From an uncultured Prevotellaceae bacterium (GTDB lineage: Bacteria > Bacteroidota > Bacteroidia > Bacteroidales > UBA3663), in assembly GCA_900319235.1 (NCBI GenBank), contig ONNR01000017.1:21593-85592 (forward strand): 64,000 bases of DNA, given 5' to 3'. The translations under genes were made by a program, and so were the position numbers. A model generated the notes under the pieces. That model worked only from the letters and a program-made list of their open reading frames with translations, was not told the origin of the DNA and ran no database searches. Below, one piece after another: positions 43,020 to 50,253 of the stretch. Numbering within the stretch: position 1 is the first letter of the stretch; every line of letters begins with the position of its first letter.

Positions 43020-43545
43020 ATCCCTGATTGTCGATGCCCTCATTGGCAAGATAGATATGATGCGCGTAAAACGCGAGTTCATATTGGAGAAATTCATCAA
43101 GATACACAAGCCTGTAAACCTGCGCGGAATTCCGCGCAGTCACACGCCCTACGACGAATTCGTGCAGAGCCTCTATCGCCTTGGGGTGACACAGGATGAG
43201 CTTGAGCAATGGGACCAGGCTTGGGAAGAGCTGGTGCATACGTGCGAAAAGCGTGCCAAGAAGCGTGCGCTCAACGAGGTCAGCATCGAGACCCTCCTCA
43301 AGGCAAAGCTCAAGGGCACGGACATCCGCTATCACATGCGCAAGCAGCAGTATCGCGTCGCCCTCACCCTCACCATGGGCCACTACACCCAGGCAACCTT
43401 CTACATCCAGCACAGCAAGTTCCGCGAACAGCTCGACATGGTGCTACCTGCCGTCAACCAGCTCAACCAGCTGATGGACGAACTTGGCCAACCCATCCGT
43501 GTCCGTAACCGTGACTATCACATCGACTGGACCGAAACGGAATAA
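43000..43545 (+). CDS. Hypothetical protein overlapping the EamA gene
   Basis: A 181-residue soluble protein, not recognised. It overlaps the 3' end of the EamA gene by 20 bases in another frame, implying translational coupling. It is mostly helical and basic (Lys/Arg-rich: KREFILEKFIKIHK; EKRAKKRALNEV; RYHMRKQQYRVAL) with a possible coiled segment at about 65-115. No signal peptide, transmembrane helix or metal motif is seen. Codon use matches its neighbours. A hairpin with a stem of about 14 pairs follows. Confidence 0.7.
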   Translation: MAVPSIKSLIVDALIGKIDMMRVKREFILEKFIKIHKPVNLRGIPRSHTPYDEFVQSLYRLGVTQDELEQWDQAWEELVHTCEKRAKKRALNEVSIETLLKAKLKGTDIRYHMRKQQYRVALTLTMGHYTQATFYIQHSKFREQLDMVLPAVNQLNQLMDELGQPIRVRNRDYHIDWTETE

Positions 43546-43548
43546 AAA

Positions 43549-43590
43549 ATAGCTATCCCCGAAAGCCGTCTGACTCTCGGGGATAACTAT
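43549..43590 (-). terminator. Hairpin terminator between convergent genes
   Basis: ATAGCTATCCCCGA pairs with TCGGGGATAACTAT with one mismatch; on the minus strand it is followed by ATTTTTTATT. It ends the minus-strand HAD gene unit and may also limit the plus-strand unit. Confidence 0.7.
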
Positions 43591-43594
43591 ATAA

Positions 43595-43711
43595 GATAAG
43601 AATAACAAAGAGTGGGAATTGCTGAGGCTGCGCAAGGGATGGAACACCGTGTGCCGCTACAACGACTGCGAATCGATGCACGACATCAACTACAACGACA
43701 TCATGAGTTAA
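43595..43711 (+). pseudogene. Possible gene-tail remnant (38 codons without start)
   Basis: A frame opening just after a stop codon reads KEWELLRLRKGWNTVCRYND then ESMHDINYNDIMS and stop. The composition (Trp, Cys, paired Asp-Ile-Asn) looks protein-like but there is no ATG/GTG/TTG at a useful place and no upstream body. It overlaps the end of the minus-strand HAD gene by 11 bases. It may be the tail of a deleted gene. Confidence 0.3.
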
Positions 43712-44345
43712 AGGTTTCCCACTCTGTCTTGCACCCCTTTTGGATAGCGGCGAGGGCCTTGGGGTTGGCACCTACTACAATATTGCGGCCTGTGGTATTA
43801 AAGTTAAGGAGAGGAAGATCGTCGCTGTGATCGGTGATAACCACGTCGAGTTCTGCCTTGTGAACTTGAAGCAGACGCTTGAGGGCTTCGACCTTCTGTT
43901 GACCCACATTCTCCTGCCACTGCCCAATGACCACCTCGGAGGGAAGCAGCGTGCCGCAACAGAGATCCATATTGAGGAACTCGGAAATGGGATGGGCGTA
44001 GAAAGCAGGAGCGGCAGTGGCGAGGACGAGCAGATGCCCTCGATTGCGATAGGGCTCCATGATTTGCCGTACTTGCACATTGAGGTAAGTCATCTCCTTT
44101 TCGACGAAGTGGTCGAGACGGCTCTTCTGTGTCATGAAAGCGGCGGTACGGTCAAGCAACGCCTGCTTCATGCGGCTGTGGCTGACGAAGCGCAACTTCC
44201 GCAACATGACCCACCACAAGATGCTGAAGCAGATGTCGAACTGGAAGTTGTGGAGCGCGGCACTACCACAGTAGCTGAGGTAGTCGCGAAAAGTGTTGGT
44301 AGATAACAAAGTTCCGTCGAGATCGATGGCCAGGGCTTTGCGCAT
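43701..44345 (-). CDS. HAD-superfamily phosphatase (HAD-IB type)
   Basis: A 214-residue protein from ATG 44345 (TTG at 44354 is the alternative). HAD motif I is AIDLDGTLLSTN, motif II is LVLATAAPAFYAHPI, the motif III Lys lies in VGQQKVEALKRLL and motif IV is VVITDHSDDLPLLNF. Residues 30-60 contain one or two hydrophobic stretches in the cap. Relatives include phosphoserine phosphatase-like enzymes, some fused to prenyltransferases; substrate unknown. It is third in a minus-strand group after GT2 and the phosphoribosyltransferase. Confidence 0.85.
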   Translation of the reverse strand: MRKALAIDLDGTLLSTNTFRDYLSYCGSAALHNFQFDICFSILWWVMLRKLRFVSHSRMKQALLDRTAAFMTQKSRLDHFVEKEMTYLNVQVRQIMEPYRNRGHLLVLATAAPAFYAHPISEFLNMDLCCGTLLPSEVVIGQWQENVGQQKVEALKRLLQVHKAELDVVITDHSDDLPLLNFNTTGRNIVVGANPKALAAIQKGCKTEWETFNS

Positions 44346-44348
44346 ATT

Positions 44349-44372
44349 GCTCAATTAACAAATAACAATTAA
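44349..44372. repeat. AACAATTAA-type repeat before the HAD gene
   Basis: CAATTAACAAATAACAATTAATAAT lies immediately upstream of the HAD start and reaches the stop of the phosphoribosyltransferase gene. Confidence 0.55.
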
Positions 44373-44971
44373 TAATGAGGGCTTTCCCGATAGTCATTGG
44401 ACCATGGGAAACGACATAGGGTACGGTTGTGATAAAGACAATAGTCAGCATCGCAGATGGGCTGAGGAATAGTGACAGTGATGACTGCGACACGAAGAGT
44501 GATGTCAGGGAATTGCTCCAACAATTGAAGACGAGCCTGTTGGATAGTTGCTCCCGTGTCGATGGCATCATCGACAAGGAGGACAGTTGCATTCTCGTCA
44601 AGTTCCTTGAGACGAGAAGCGACGTCGTCGGGCAGTCGAATCTCGCCAATTCGAACGGGCTCCTTCCCTTTGCTTCGCCACTCATTGACACGACTCTCAA
44701 CGATACGCAGCACATTACACAACCAAATATGCATACTACGCAGCAGCCGATGTGTTAGCCCATTGCTCTTCTGTTTAGTACTGGGTCGAGACAAGCGCAC
44801 TTCGCAGTAAGCGGCTTCGGGAAAGTCATTCCGCATCCGACGAGCAACTTCGGCTCCACCATGCTGAATGCCAATGATGAGCGACGGAGTGAACCCTCCT
44901 GCCTTGACACGGTGGGAGAGTTGGCTACAAGCCTCAGCCAAAAGAGTAGGTGTAAGAGTTACAACGGGCAC
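44369..44971 (-). CDS. Phosphoribosyltransferase family protein
   Basis: A 200-residue protein starting at GTG 44971. The PRPP-binding loop is clear: ATVLLVDDAIDTGATIQQARL, with the two acidic residues and Gly-Ala-Thr turn of type I PRTases. The first PPi loop region is SLIIGIQHGGAEVARRM. The middle (about 75-125) holds a basic helical insert not seen in standard purine PRTases. The substrate base is not evident. It lies between the GT2 and HAD genes on the same strand, 30 bases after GT2's upstream neighbour, suggesting one transcript. Confidence 0.82.
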   Translation of the reverse strand: MPVVTLTPTLLAEACSQLSHRVKAGGFTPSLIIGIQHGGAEVARRMRNDFPEAAYCEVRLSRPSTKQKSNGLTHRLLRSMHIWLCNVLRIVESRVNEWRSKGKEPVRIGEIRLPDDVASRLKELDENATVLLVDDAIDTGATIQQARLQLLEQFPDITLRVAVITVTIPQPICDADYCLYHNRTLCRFPWSNDYRESPHY

Positions 44972-45001
44972 GGGTAAAGGGGTTAGAGGGGTTAGGAAGG
45001 A

Positions 45002-45955
45002 CTACCTCACCAGCAGATAGGAGAAGAGAGAGGTGAGGCGGTTCTTGAGGCGGGCATGGGTATCGCGGATACTTTCGGAACGGAGTGCCTTGATGTGCTG
45101 CCAGCAACGATGAGCCATAGCCTTGTTAGCATCGGTATGAGGCTGACGCGACAAGAGCCGAAGAATGTTGAAAGCGACGCTCAGGCGACGTTCGCGGGCA
45201 GCACGAACGTATTCGGGTTGACCCGTCACCATAAATTGTGCCTCAAGGGTCTCAAGCACTTCGAAGGCATCATTTCGACGAATGGAGAGGCTGTTAAGCG
45301 TACCGCTGTCCTGTTTGAAATAGAAATACATGGGGACATCGACCCGCACCATACACTGGATGCGCGGATAGACCTGTGCCATAGCGTACAGATCCTCATA
45401 AACGCGATAGACTACGGGAAAACGCAGCCCTTCGAAAAGGAAACGACGGAAGAGTTTGCAGGGCGAAGAGTCGGCCATATCCTGCTGATAGAGCATGCTG
45501 AGCATTGCCTCGTTGGAGGTCAAAGCCTTTGTCGGGTAGCTGCCGGGAAGGGGTTGTTGCAGTCGAGCATGGCAGTAATCGCTGCGCTTCGATTCGGGAA
45601 TAATCTGATAAGGCGATTGGACGATATCGGCCTGATGCCGAACCATCTCTCCCGCCAATACTTCAAGATATCTCTCGTGCACAACATCGTCACAATCAAT
45701 AAAAGAAATGTATTCCCCACCAGCCGTCTCAAGCCCTTTGTTGCGAGCAGCCGAGGGACCACCATTCGGCTGATGAAACACCGTGACACGCGCATCCCGA
45801 CATGCATAATCATCGCAAATGTCTCCACTCCCATCGGTCGAACCGTCATCGACGACGATGACCTCGATGTCGCGATAGGTTTGCGCTAACACCGAGTCGA
45901 GGCATGCAGACAAATAGGCTGCAGCGTTATAGACGGGGATGATGACGGTAATCAA
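45002..45955 (-). CDS. Glycosyltransferase family 2
   Basis: A 317-residue enzyme beginning at TTG 45955, which lies inside an AATTAAC-type repeat. The GT-A fold start ITVIIPVYNAAAYLSACLDSVL, nucleotide-binding VIVVDDGSTDGSG, GGPSAARNKGLETAGGEYI and the DxD metal site in FIDCDDVVHE are all present. No transmembrane anchor is seen. It adds a sugar to a glycan or lipid carrier; the C-terminal helical region is variable. It lies between fmt and the phosphoribosyltransferase gene. Confidence 0.9.
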   Translation of the reverse strand: MITVIIPVYNAAAYLSACLDSVLAQTYRDIEVIVVDDGSTDGSGDICDDYACRDARVTVFHQPNGGPSAARNKGLETAGGEYISFIDCDDVVHERYLEVLAGEMVRHQADIVQSPYQIIPESKRSDYCHARLQQPLPGSYPTKALTSNEAMLSMLYQQDMADSSPCKLFRRFLFEGLRFPVVYRVYEDLYAMAQVYPRIQCMVRVDVPMYFYFKQDSGTLNSLSIRRNDAFEVLETLEAQFMVTGQPEYVRAARERRLSVAFNILRLLSRQPHTDANKAMAHRCWQHIKALRSESIRDTHARLKNRLTSLFSYLLVR

Positions 45956-45985
45956 TTAACAATTAATAATTAACAATTGACAATG
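45953..45985. repeat. AACAATTAA-type repeat containing the GT2 start codon
   Basis: AATTAAC/AATTAAT units extend through the TTG start of the GT2 gene, so the repeat supplies the initiation codon. Confidence 0.6.
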
Positions 45986-45998
45986 ATTAGTGGGCAAA

Positions 45999-46057
45999 AA
46001 ACTCAACATTCACAACTCAGCACTCTTAACTCTAAACTCTTCAACACTCAACTCTAA
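45999..46057. repeat. AACTCT-type repeat that runs into the 3' end of fmt
   Basis: Irregular AACTC(A/T) units at 5-8 base spacing. The last units encode the final residues (RVEC) and the TGA stop of fmt at 46041-46043. Confidence 0.6.
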
Positions 46058-47027
46058 ATCCATTAAGCAGGGCGCGGACATCCATACGCTTCTTGCCGGG
46101 GAGCTGGAGTTCTTCGAGAGAAAGGATACCGTCAGCGCATGTGACATGGATGTAACTGCGATTGTCGGTTTCAATCTTACCAATGGCTTCGGCAGATTGC
46201 GTTGTTCCTTCGCTCACAATGCGGGTGCGGAATACCTTGACAGGCGAAAGACCTGCGAGAGTGGTCCATGCAGCCGGATAAGGCGAGAGGCCACGCACCA
46301 GGTTGTGCAAAGAACGTACTGGCTGGTTGAAATGCAGTTCGCATGTCTCCTTGAAGATCTTGGGAGCCGGTCGAAGCTCATCGATGCCGGTTGAAGCCTT
46401 CAGGTCCTGAAGCAGCGTATTCTGGTCGATGGTGGGAACGCGACTGAGGTCGCCATCGGCCTCCAGCAAGAGATCGACGGTGCGTGTAACCAGCCCTTTG
46501 CCCATCTCCATCATGCGGTCGTGCAACGAACCGACATTCTCCTCAGGGCCAATCTCGAGAGGTTGCTTGAGGATGATGCGACCAGTGTCGATCTGATGGT
46601 CAAGGAAGAAGGTGGTGGCACCCGTAACCTTGTCGCCATTGATGACAGCCCAATTGAGGGGAGCTGCGCCACGGTACTGCGGAAGGAGGGCTGCATGCAG
46701 ATTGAAAGTACCCAACCGCGGCATGGCCCAAACCACTTCGGGCAACATACGGAAGGCAACGACAATCTGAAGGTCAGCACGCCATGCGCGCAGTGTTTCG
46801 AGGAACGATTCGTCCTTAAGCTTCTCGGGTTGGAGGAGCGGCAGGTTATGATCGAGTGCATATTGCTTGACGGGGCTATACTGGACCTTGTGGCCTCGGC
46901 CGGCCGGCTTGTCGGGCATCGTGATGACACCGACAACATTATAGCCACCCGTGACTAACGCATCGAGTGTGGGCACCGCGAAATCGGGCGTGCCCATGAA
47001 TACTATTCGGATATCCTGTTTCTGCAT
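46041..47027 (-). CDS. fmt: Methionyl-tRNA formyltransferase
   Basis: A 328-residue cytoplasmic enzyme that formylates Met-tRNA(fMet) using 10-formyl-THF. It has IVFMGTPDFAVPTLDAL at the start, the catalytic Asn and His in GTFNLHAALLPQYRGAAPLNWA and the catalytic Asp in DHQIDTGRI. The C-terminal OB-fold for tRNA binding covers about 215-325. The extreme C-terminus is encoded by a short intergenic repeat. It has a perfect promoter at 47081-47112. Confidence 0.97.
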   Translation of the reverse strand: MQKQDIRIVFMGTPDFAVPTLDALVTGGYNVVGVITMPDKPAGRGHKVQYSPVKQYALDHNLPLLQPEKLKDESFLETLRAWRADLQIVVAFRMLPEVVWAMPRLGTFNLHAALLPQYRGAAPLNWAVINGDKVTGATTFFLDHQIDTGRIILKQPLEIGPEENVGSLHDRMMEMGKGLVTRTVDLLLEADGDLSRVPTIDQNTLLQDLKASTGIDELRPAPKIFKETCELHFNQPVRSLHNLVRGLSPYPAAWTTLAGLSPVKVFRTRIVSEGTTQSAEAIGKIETDNRSYIHVTCADGILSLEELQLPGKKRMDVRALLNGFRVEC

Positions 47028-47080
47028 TATTCCTATATATTATATAATGTGTGACTAAGGGAGCTTTCCCTTTGACGCGG

Positions 47081-47112
47081 CAAAGATACACGTTTTGCGG
47101 CAATTTTCCAAA
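47081..47112 (-). promoter_or_regulatory. Promoter of fmt
   Basis: TTTG (47109-47112) and TATCTTTG (47081-47088) on the minus strand with a 20-base spacer, just downstream of the secDF terminator. Confidence 0.8.
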
Positions 47113-47119
47113 TTTTTGA

Positions 47120-47165
47120 AAAGAAAAAATGAACCGCAACGTGGATGGCCCATCATTGCGGTTCA
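47120..47165 (-). terminator. Intrinsic terminator after secDF
   Basis: TGAACCGCAA pairs with TTGCGGTTCA (47130-47139 with 47156-47165); on the minus strand a run of six T follows. Confidence 0.85.
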
Positions 47166-47192
47166 CATTATTCAGGTTCGGAAGAACTCCGA

Positions 47193-50102
47193 TTACTTCT
47201 TGGCAACGGCCTCAGCCTTGTCCTCCTTGCGGCCCATCCAATAGTAGGCAGCAGGAACGGCGAGGAAGATGGTGGTCAATGGGTCAACAACGACACCGAG
47301 CAACATAGCGAATATGAAGCTGCGGATGGTAGCACCACCGAGCACGAAGATCACGATCAATACCAAGAGGGTAGAGATGGAGGTGTTCAACGTACGTGGC
47401 ATAGTGGCGTTGAGGGCCTCGTTGACAATATTGTAGCGAGTCTTGTTGGGATAAAGGGTGCTCACCTCACGGATACGGTCGAAAACGACCACGATATCGT
47501 TGATTGAGTAACCGATCACGGTCAAGATGGCTGCAATGAACGCCTGGTCGATTTCCATCGAGAATGGCATGATGGATGGGAGCAAGCAGTAAAGACCCAG
47601 GATGATGAGGGTATTGGCTGCAAGGCCAAGGATAGCGCCCACCGAGAATGCGATGTTGCGGAAACGCAAGAGGATGTAGAGGGCGATGGCGATGAGCGAG
47701 AGGATGATGGCTACGATAGCGCCGTAGGTGATATCCTCAGCGATCGAAGGACCAACCTTCTGGGTAGAAGGAATGTTATCCTCGTTGTTGAATGCCTCGA
47801 AATCGGTGCTTACATAACCCAGTTCCTTACCGGCATCGTAGATGGCCTGTTTCATGATGAGGTTGGCCTGTGCATCGTCGGCAGCATTGAGGTCGTAGTT
47901 AGTGGTGATACGAACCTGGTTGTCACGGCTGATGGTGATGACCTTGATAGCGGCATTGTTGAGGGTGGCGTTGTTCTGGAGCTTCTCGGCGAGAGCCTCG
48001 TTGTCAACACCAGCAACCTCGTTGAAGGCAACGACGTAGTTGCGACCACCGGTGAAGTCGATACCCTTCTCAAGGCCTGGGAAGAACATCAGCACGATAG
48101 CCAACACAGCGATAACTGCATACACCTTGGTAGTGAAATAACCCTTCTTCACGAAGTCGATATGGGTAGGCTTGAGCAAACCAGAGAGAGCACCCGTGAA
48201 GGTGAGGTTCTTGAAATAGCCCTTACCAAGAGCCCACTCGAAGAAGATACGGCTCAGGAAGACGGCGCTCACGAACGAGGTGATGATACCGATGATGAAG
48301 GTGACGGCGAAACCACGGATAGGACCTGTACCGAAGTAGTAGAGGATGATACCGGTGATCAACGAAGTCAAGTTGGCATCGAAGATGGCGCTGAACGCAT
48401 TGCGATAGGCAGCATCAACAGCCGAACGGAGCTGCTTGCCGCTGGCAAGCTCTTCCTTGGCACGCTCGTAGATAAGCACGTTGGCATCCACAGCAATACC
48501 CATGGCGAGCACGATACCGGCAATACCCGAAAGGGTGAGCACAGCGTGGAAGCTCGAAAGGATACCGATGGTGAAGAATGCATTGATCAAGAGGCAGCAG
48601 TCGGCTACCAGACCAGCAGTGATGCCATAGAAGAGTACCATGTAGATGAAGAGGAGCACGAGAGCCACGATGAACGAAATCACACTGGCCTTGATTGACT
48701 CTTCACCGAGGGTAGGACCTACAACGTCCTCAGAAACGATGTTGACCTTGGCAGCCATCTTACCCGACTTGAGCACATTTGCCAAGTCGTTGGCTTCCTC
48801 AGTGTCGAAGTTACCGGTAATCTGCGAACGGCCACCAGTGATCTCCTGGTTGACGCGAGGTGCAGAATAAACCACATCATCAAGCACGATAGCTACGCAC
48901 TTGCCCACATTCTCCTTGGTAAGCTTGGCCCAAGTGTTGCCAGCCTCGGGAGTCATGGTCATGCTGACCTGATACTCGTTATGGATCTGCTCGAAGTCGG
49001 CAGAAGCATCAACGACGATGTCGCCACCCTTGGTAGCATCAGGAAGAGAAGGATGACCGAGGTTGTCATGTGCCTTAAGGGCATAGAGCTGATACCAGAG
49101 ACCCTTGTCGTCGAACGACTTGACGCTCCAGGCAAGTTTCAGCTTACGTGGGAAGGCATCCTTGTACTGCTTCTGGTTGAAAAGGGCATTGAGGGCTGCG
49201 GTATCGCTCGACTGAGCAACTGCAATCACAGGACCCTGGTCACCAAACACCTGAACGCGAGCGGCAAGGCTGTTCTGCATAGCGTTAGCAAGAGCTACGC
49301 TATCGACAGCAGCGCTATCGCTAGCAACGGGAACGTTCTTCTGTGCCTCAGCCATGAGCATGTTCTGGAATGCGCCTGCAATCTCGCCGGCCTGATAAGT
49401 CTCCCAGAACTCAAGGTTGGCAGAACCCTGAAGAAGTTTCTTTACACGTTCGGGCTCCTTCACGCCAGGAAGCTCGACGAGGATACGTCCAGCCTGCTGG
49501 AGGCGCTGGATGTTGGGGGCAACAACACCGAAACGGTCAATACGATTACGGAGAACGTTGAACGAGTTCGAAAGAGCTGACTCCATCTCACTCTTGATGA
49601 TCGATACGACCTCAGCATCGCTGGTGCTCTTGGTGATCTTCTCCTTGAGCTGATAGGTGCTGAAGACATCAGCCAACTTTCCAGTTGGGTCGATCTTCTT
49701 GTAGTTGGCAGCGAAAGCATCGACAAAGTTGTCACCGCTTTCTACCTCACCTGCATTCTGAGTTTCAGCCAGTGCCTGCACGAAAGTGGGGTTCTGGGCG
49801 TTCTCGGCAGCGAGTGACTTGAGCACGTCGGCCACAGAAATCTCAAGAATAACGTTCATACCTCCCTTCAGGTCCAGGCCGAGGCCCACCTGCATCTCCT
49901 GTGCCTGCTTGAAGGTCTTGCCCAACCAGACAGTCTCATTGGAGATGGAATCCAAGAAATACTTGGCTGAATTGCCTGTTTCTGCAGCGTATGCTTCGGC
50001 CTTCTTTTCTACACGACGAACTCCGTAAGAGAACGAGATGTAGTAGGCACAAAGTAAAGCAAGCAAGACGGCAATCACGCTTACAAATCCTTTGTTTTGC
50101 AT
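47193..50102 (-). CDS. secDF: Protein translocase subunit SecDF (fusion)
   Basis: A 969-residue inner-membrane protein joining SecD and SecF in one chain, the usual form in Bacteroidota. The SecD part has TM1 at the N-terminus, VGLGLDLKGGMNVILE, a large periplasmic P1 domain (about 60-460) and the helices with GIAGIVLAMGIAVDANVLIYERAKEEL. The SecF part begins near residue 650 and has GIDFTGGRNYVV and GYSINDIVVVFDRIRE. With SecYEG it uses the proton gradient to pull exported proteins across. Asp and Arg of the proton path are present in the IAVDANV helix. It is divergent from the Ig-like lipoprotein gene. Confidence 0.97.
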   Translation of the reverse strand: MQNKGFVSVIAVLLALLCAYYISFSYGVRRVEKKAEAYAAETGNSAKYFLDSISNETVWLGKTFKQAQEMQVGLGLDLKGGMNVILEISVADVLKSLAAENAQNPTFVQALAETQNAGEVESGDNFVDAFAANYKKIDPTGKLADVFSTYQLKEKITKSTSDAEVVSIIKSEMESALSNSFNVLRNRIDRFGVVAPNIQRLQQAGRILVELPGVKEPERVKKLLQGSANLEFWETYQAGEIAGAFQNMLMAEAQKNVPVASDSAAVDSVALANAMQNSLAARVQVFGDQGPVIAVAQSSDTAALNALFNQKQYKDAFPRKLKLAWSVKSFDDKGLWYQLYALKAHDNLGHPSLPDATKGGDIVVDASADFEQIHNEYQVSMTMTPEAGNTWAKLTKENVGKCVAIVLDDVVYSAPRVNQEITGGRSQITGNFDTEEANDLANVLKSGKMAAKVNIVSEDVVGPTLGEESIKASVISFIVALVLLFIYMVLFYGITAGLVADCCLLINAFFTIGILSSFHAVLTLSGIAGIVLAMGIAVDANVLIYERAKEELASGKQLRSAVDAAYRNAFSAIFDANLTSLITGIILYYFGTGPIRGFAVTFIIGIITSFVSAVFLSRIFFEWALGKGYFKNLTFTGALSGLLKPTHIDFVKKGYFTTKVYAVIAVLAIVLMFFPGLEKGIDFTGGRNYVVAFNEVAGVDNEALAEKLQNNATLNNAAIKVITISRDNQVRITTNYDLNAADDAQANLIMKQAIYDAGKELGYVSTDFEAFNNEDNIPSTQKVGPSIAEDITYGAIVAIILSLIAIALYILLRFRNIAFSVGAILGLAANTLIILGLYCLLPSIMPFSMEIDQAFIAAILTVIGYSINDIVVVFDRIREVSTLYPNKTRYNIVNEALNATMPRTLNTSISTLLVLIVIFVLGGATIRSFIFAMLLGVVVDPLTTIFLAVPAAYYWMGRKEDKAEAVAKK

Positions 50103-50149
50103 TGTTGAAAATATTTGATTTTACTTAATTTTTTCGCATATTTCGGGCG

Positions 50150-50157
50150 CAAAGTTA
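50150..50157 (-). promoter_or_regulatory. -7 box of secDF
   Basis: TAACTTTG on the minus strand, 47 bases before the ATG at 50102. No clear -33 match. Confidence 0.5.
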
Positions 50158-50217
50158 AATAAAATAATTGAAATCACGAAAAAAAACCTAAAAAAAAGCA
50201 CTTTTTTTACTCTTTTT

Positions 50218-50249
50218 TATGTATGTGTGACTATTTTTGTGTATCTTCG
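50218..50249 (+). promoter_or_regulatory. Promoter four bases from the Ig-like lipoprotein start
   Basis: TATG (50218-50221), 20-base spacer, TATCTTCG (50242-50249), then CGGC and ATG at 50254. Predicts a leaderless transcript. Confidence 0.6.
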
Positions 50250-50253
50250 CGGC

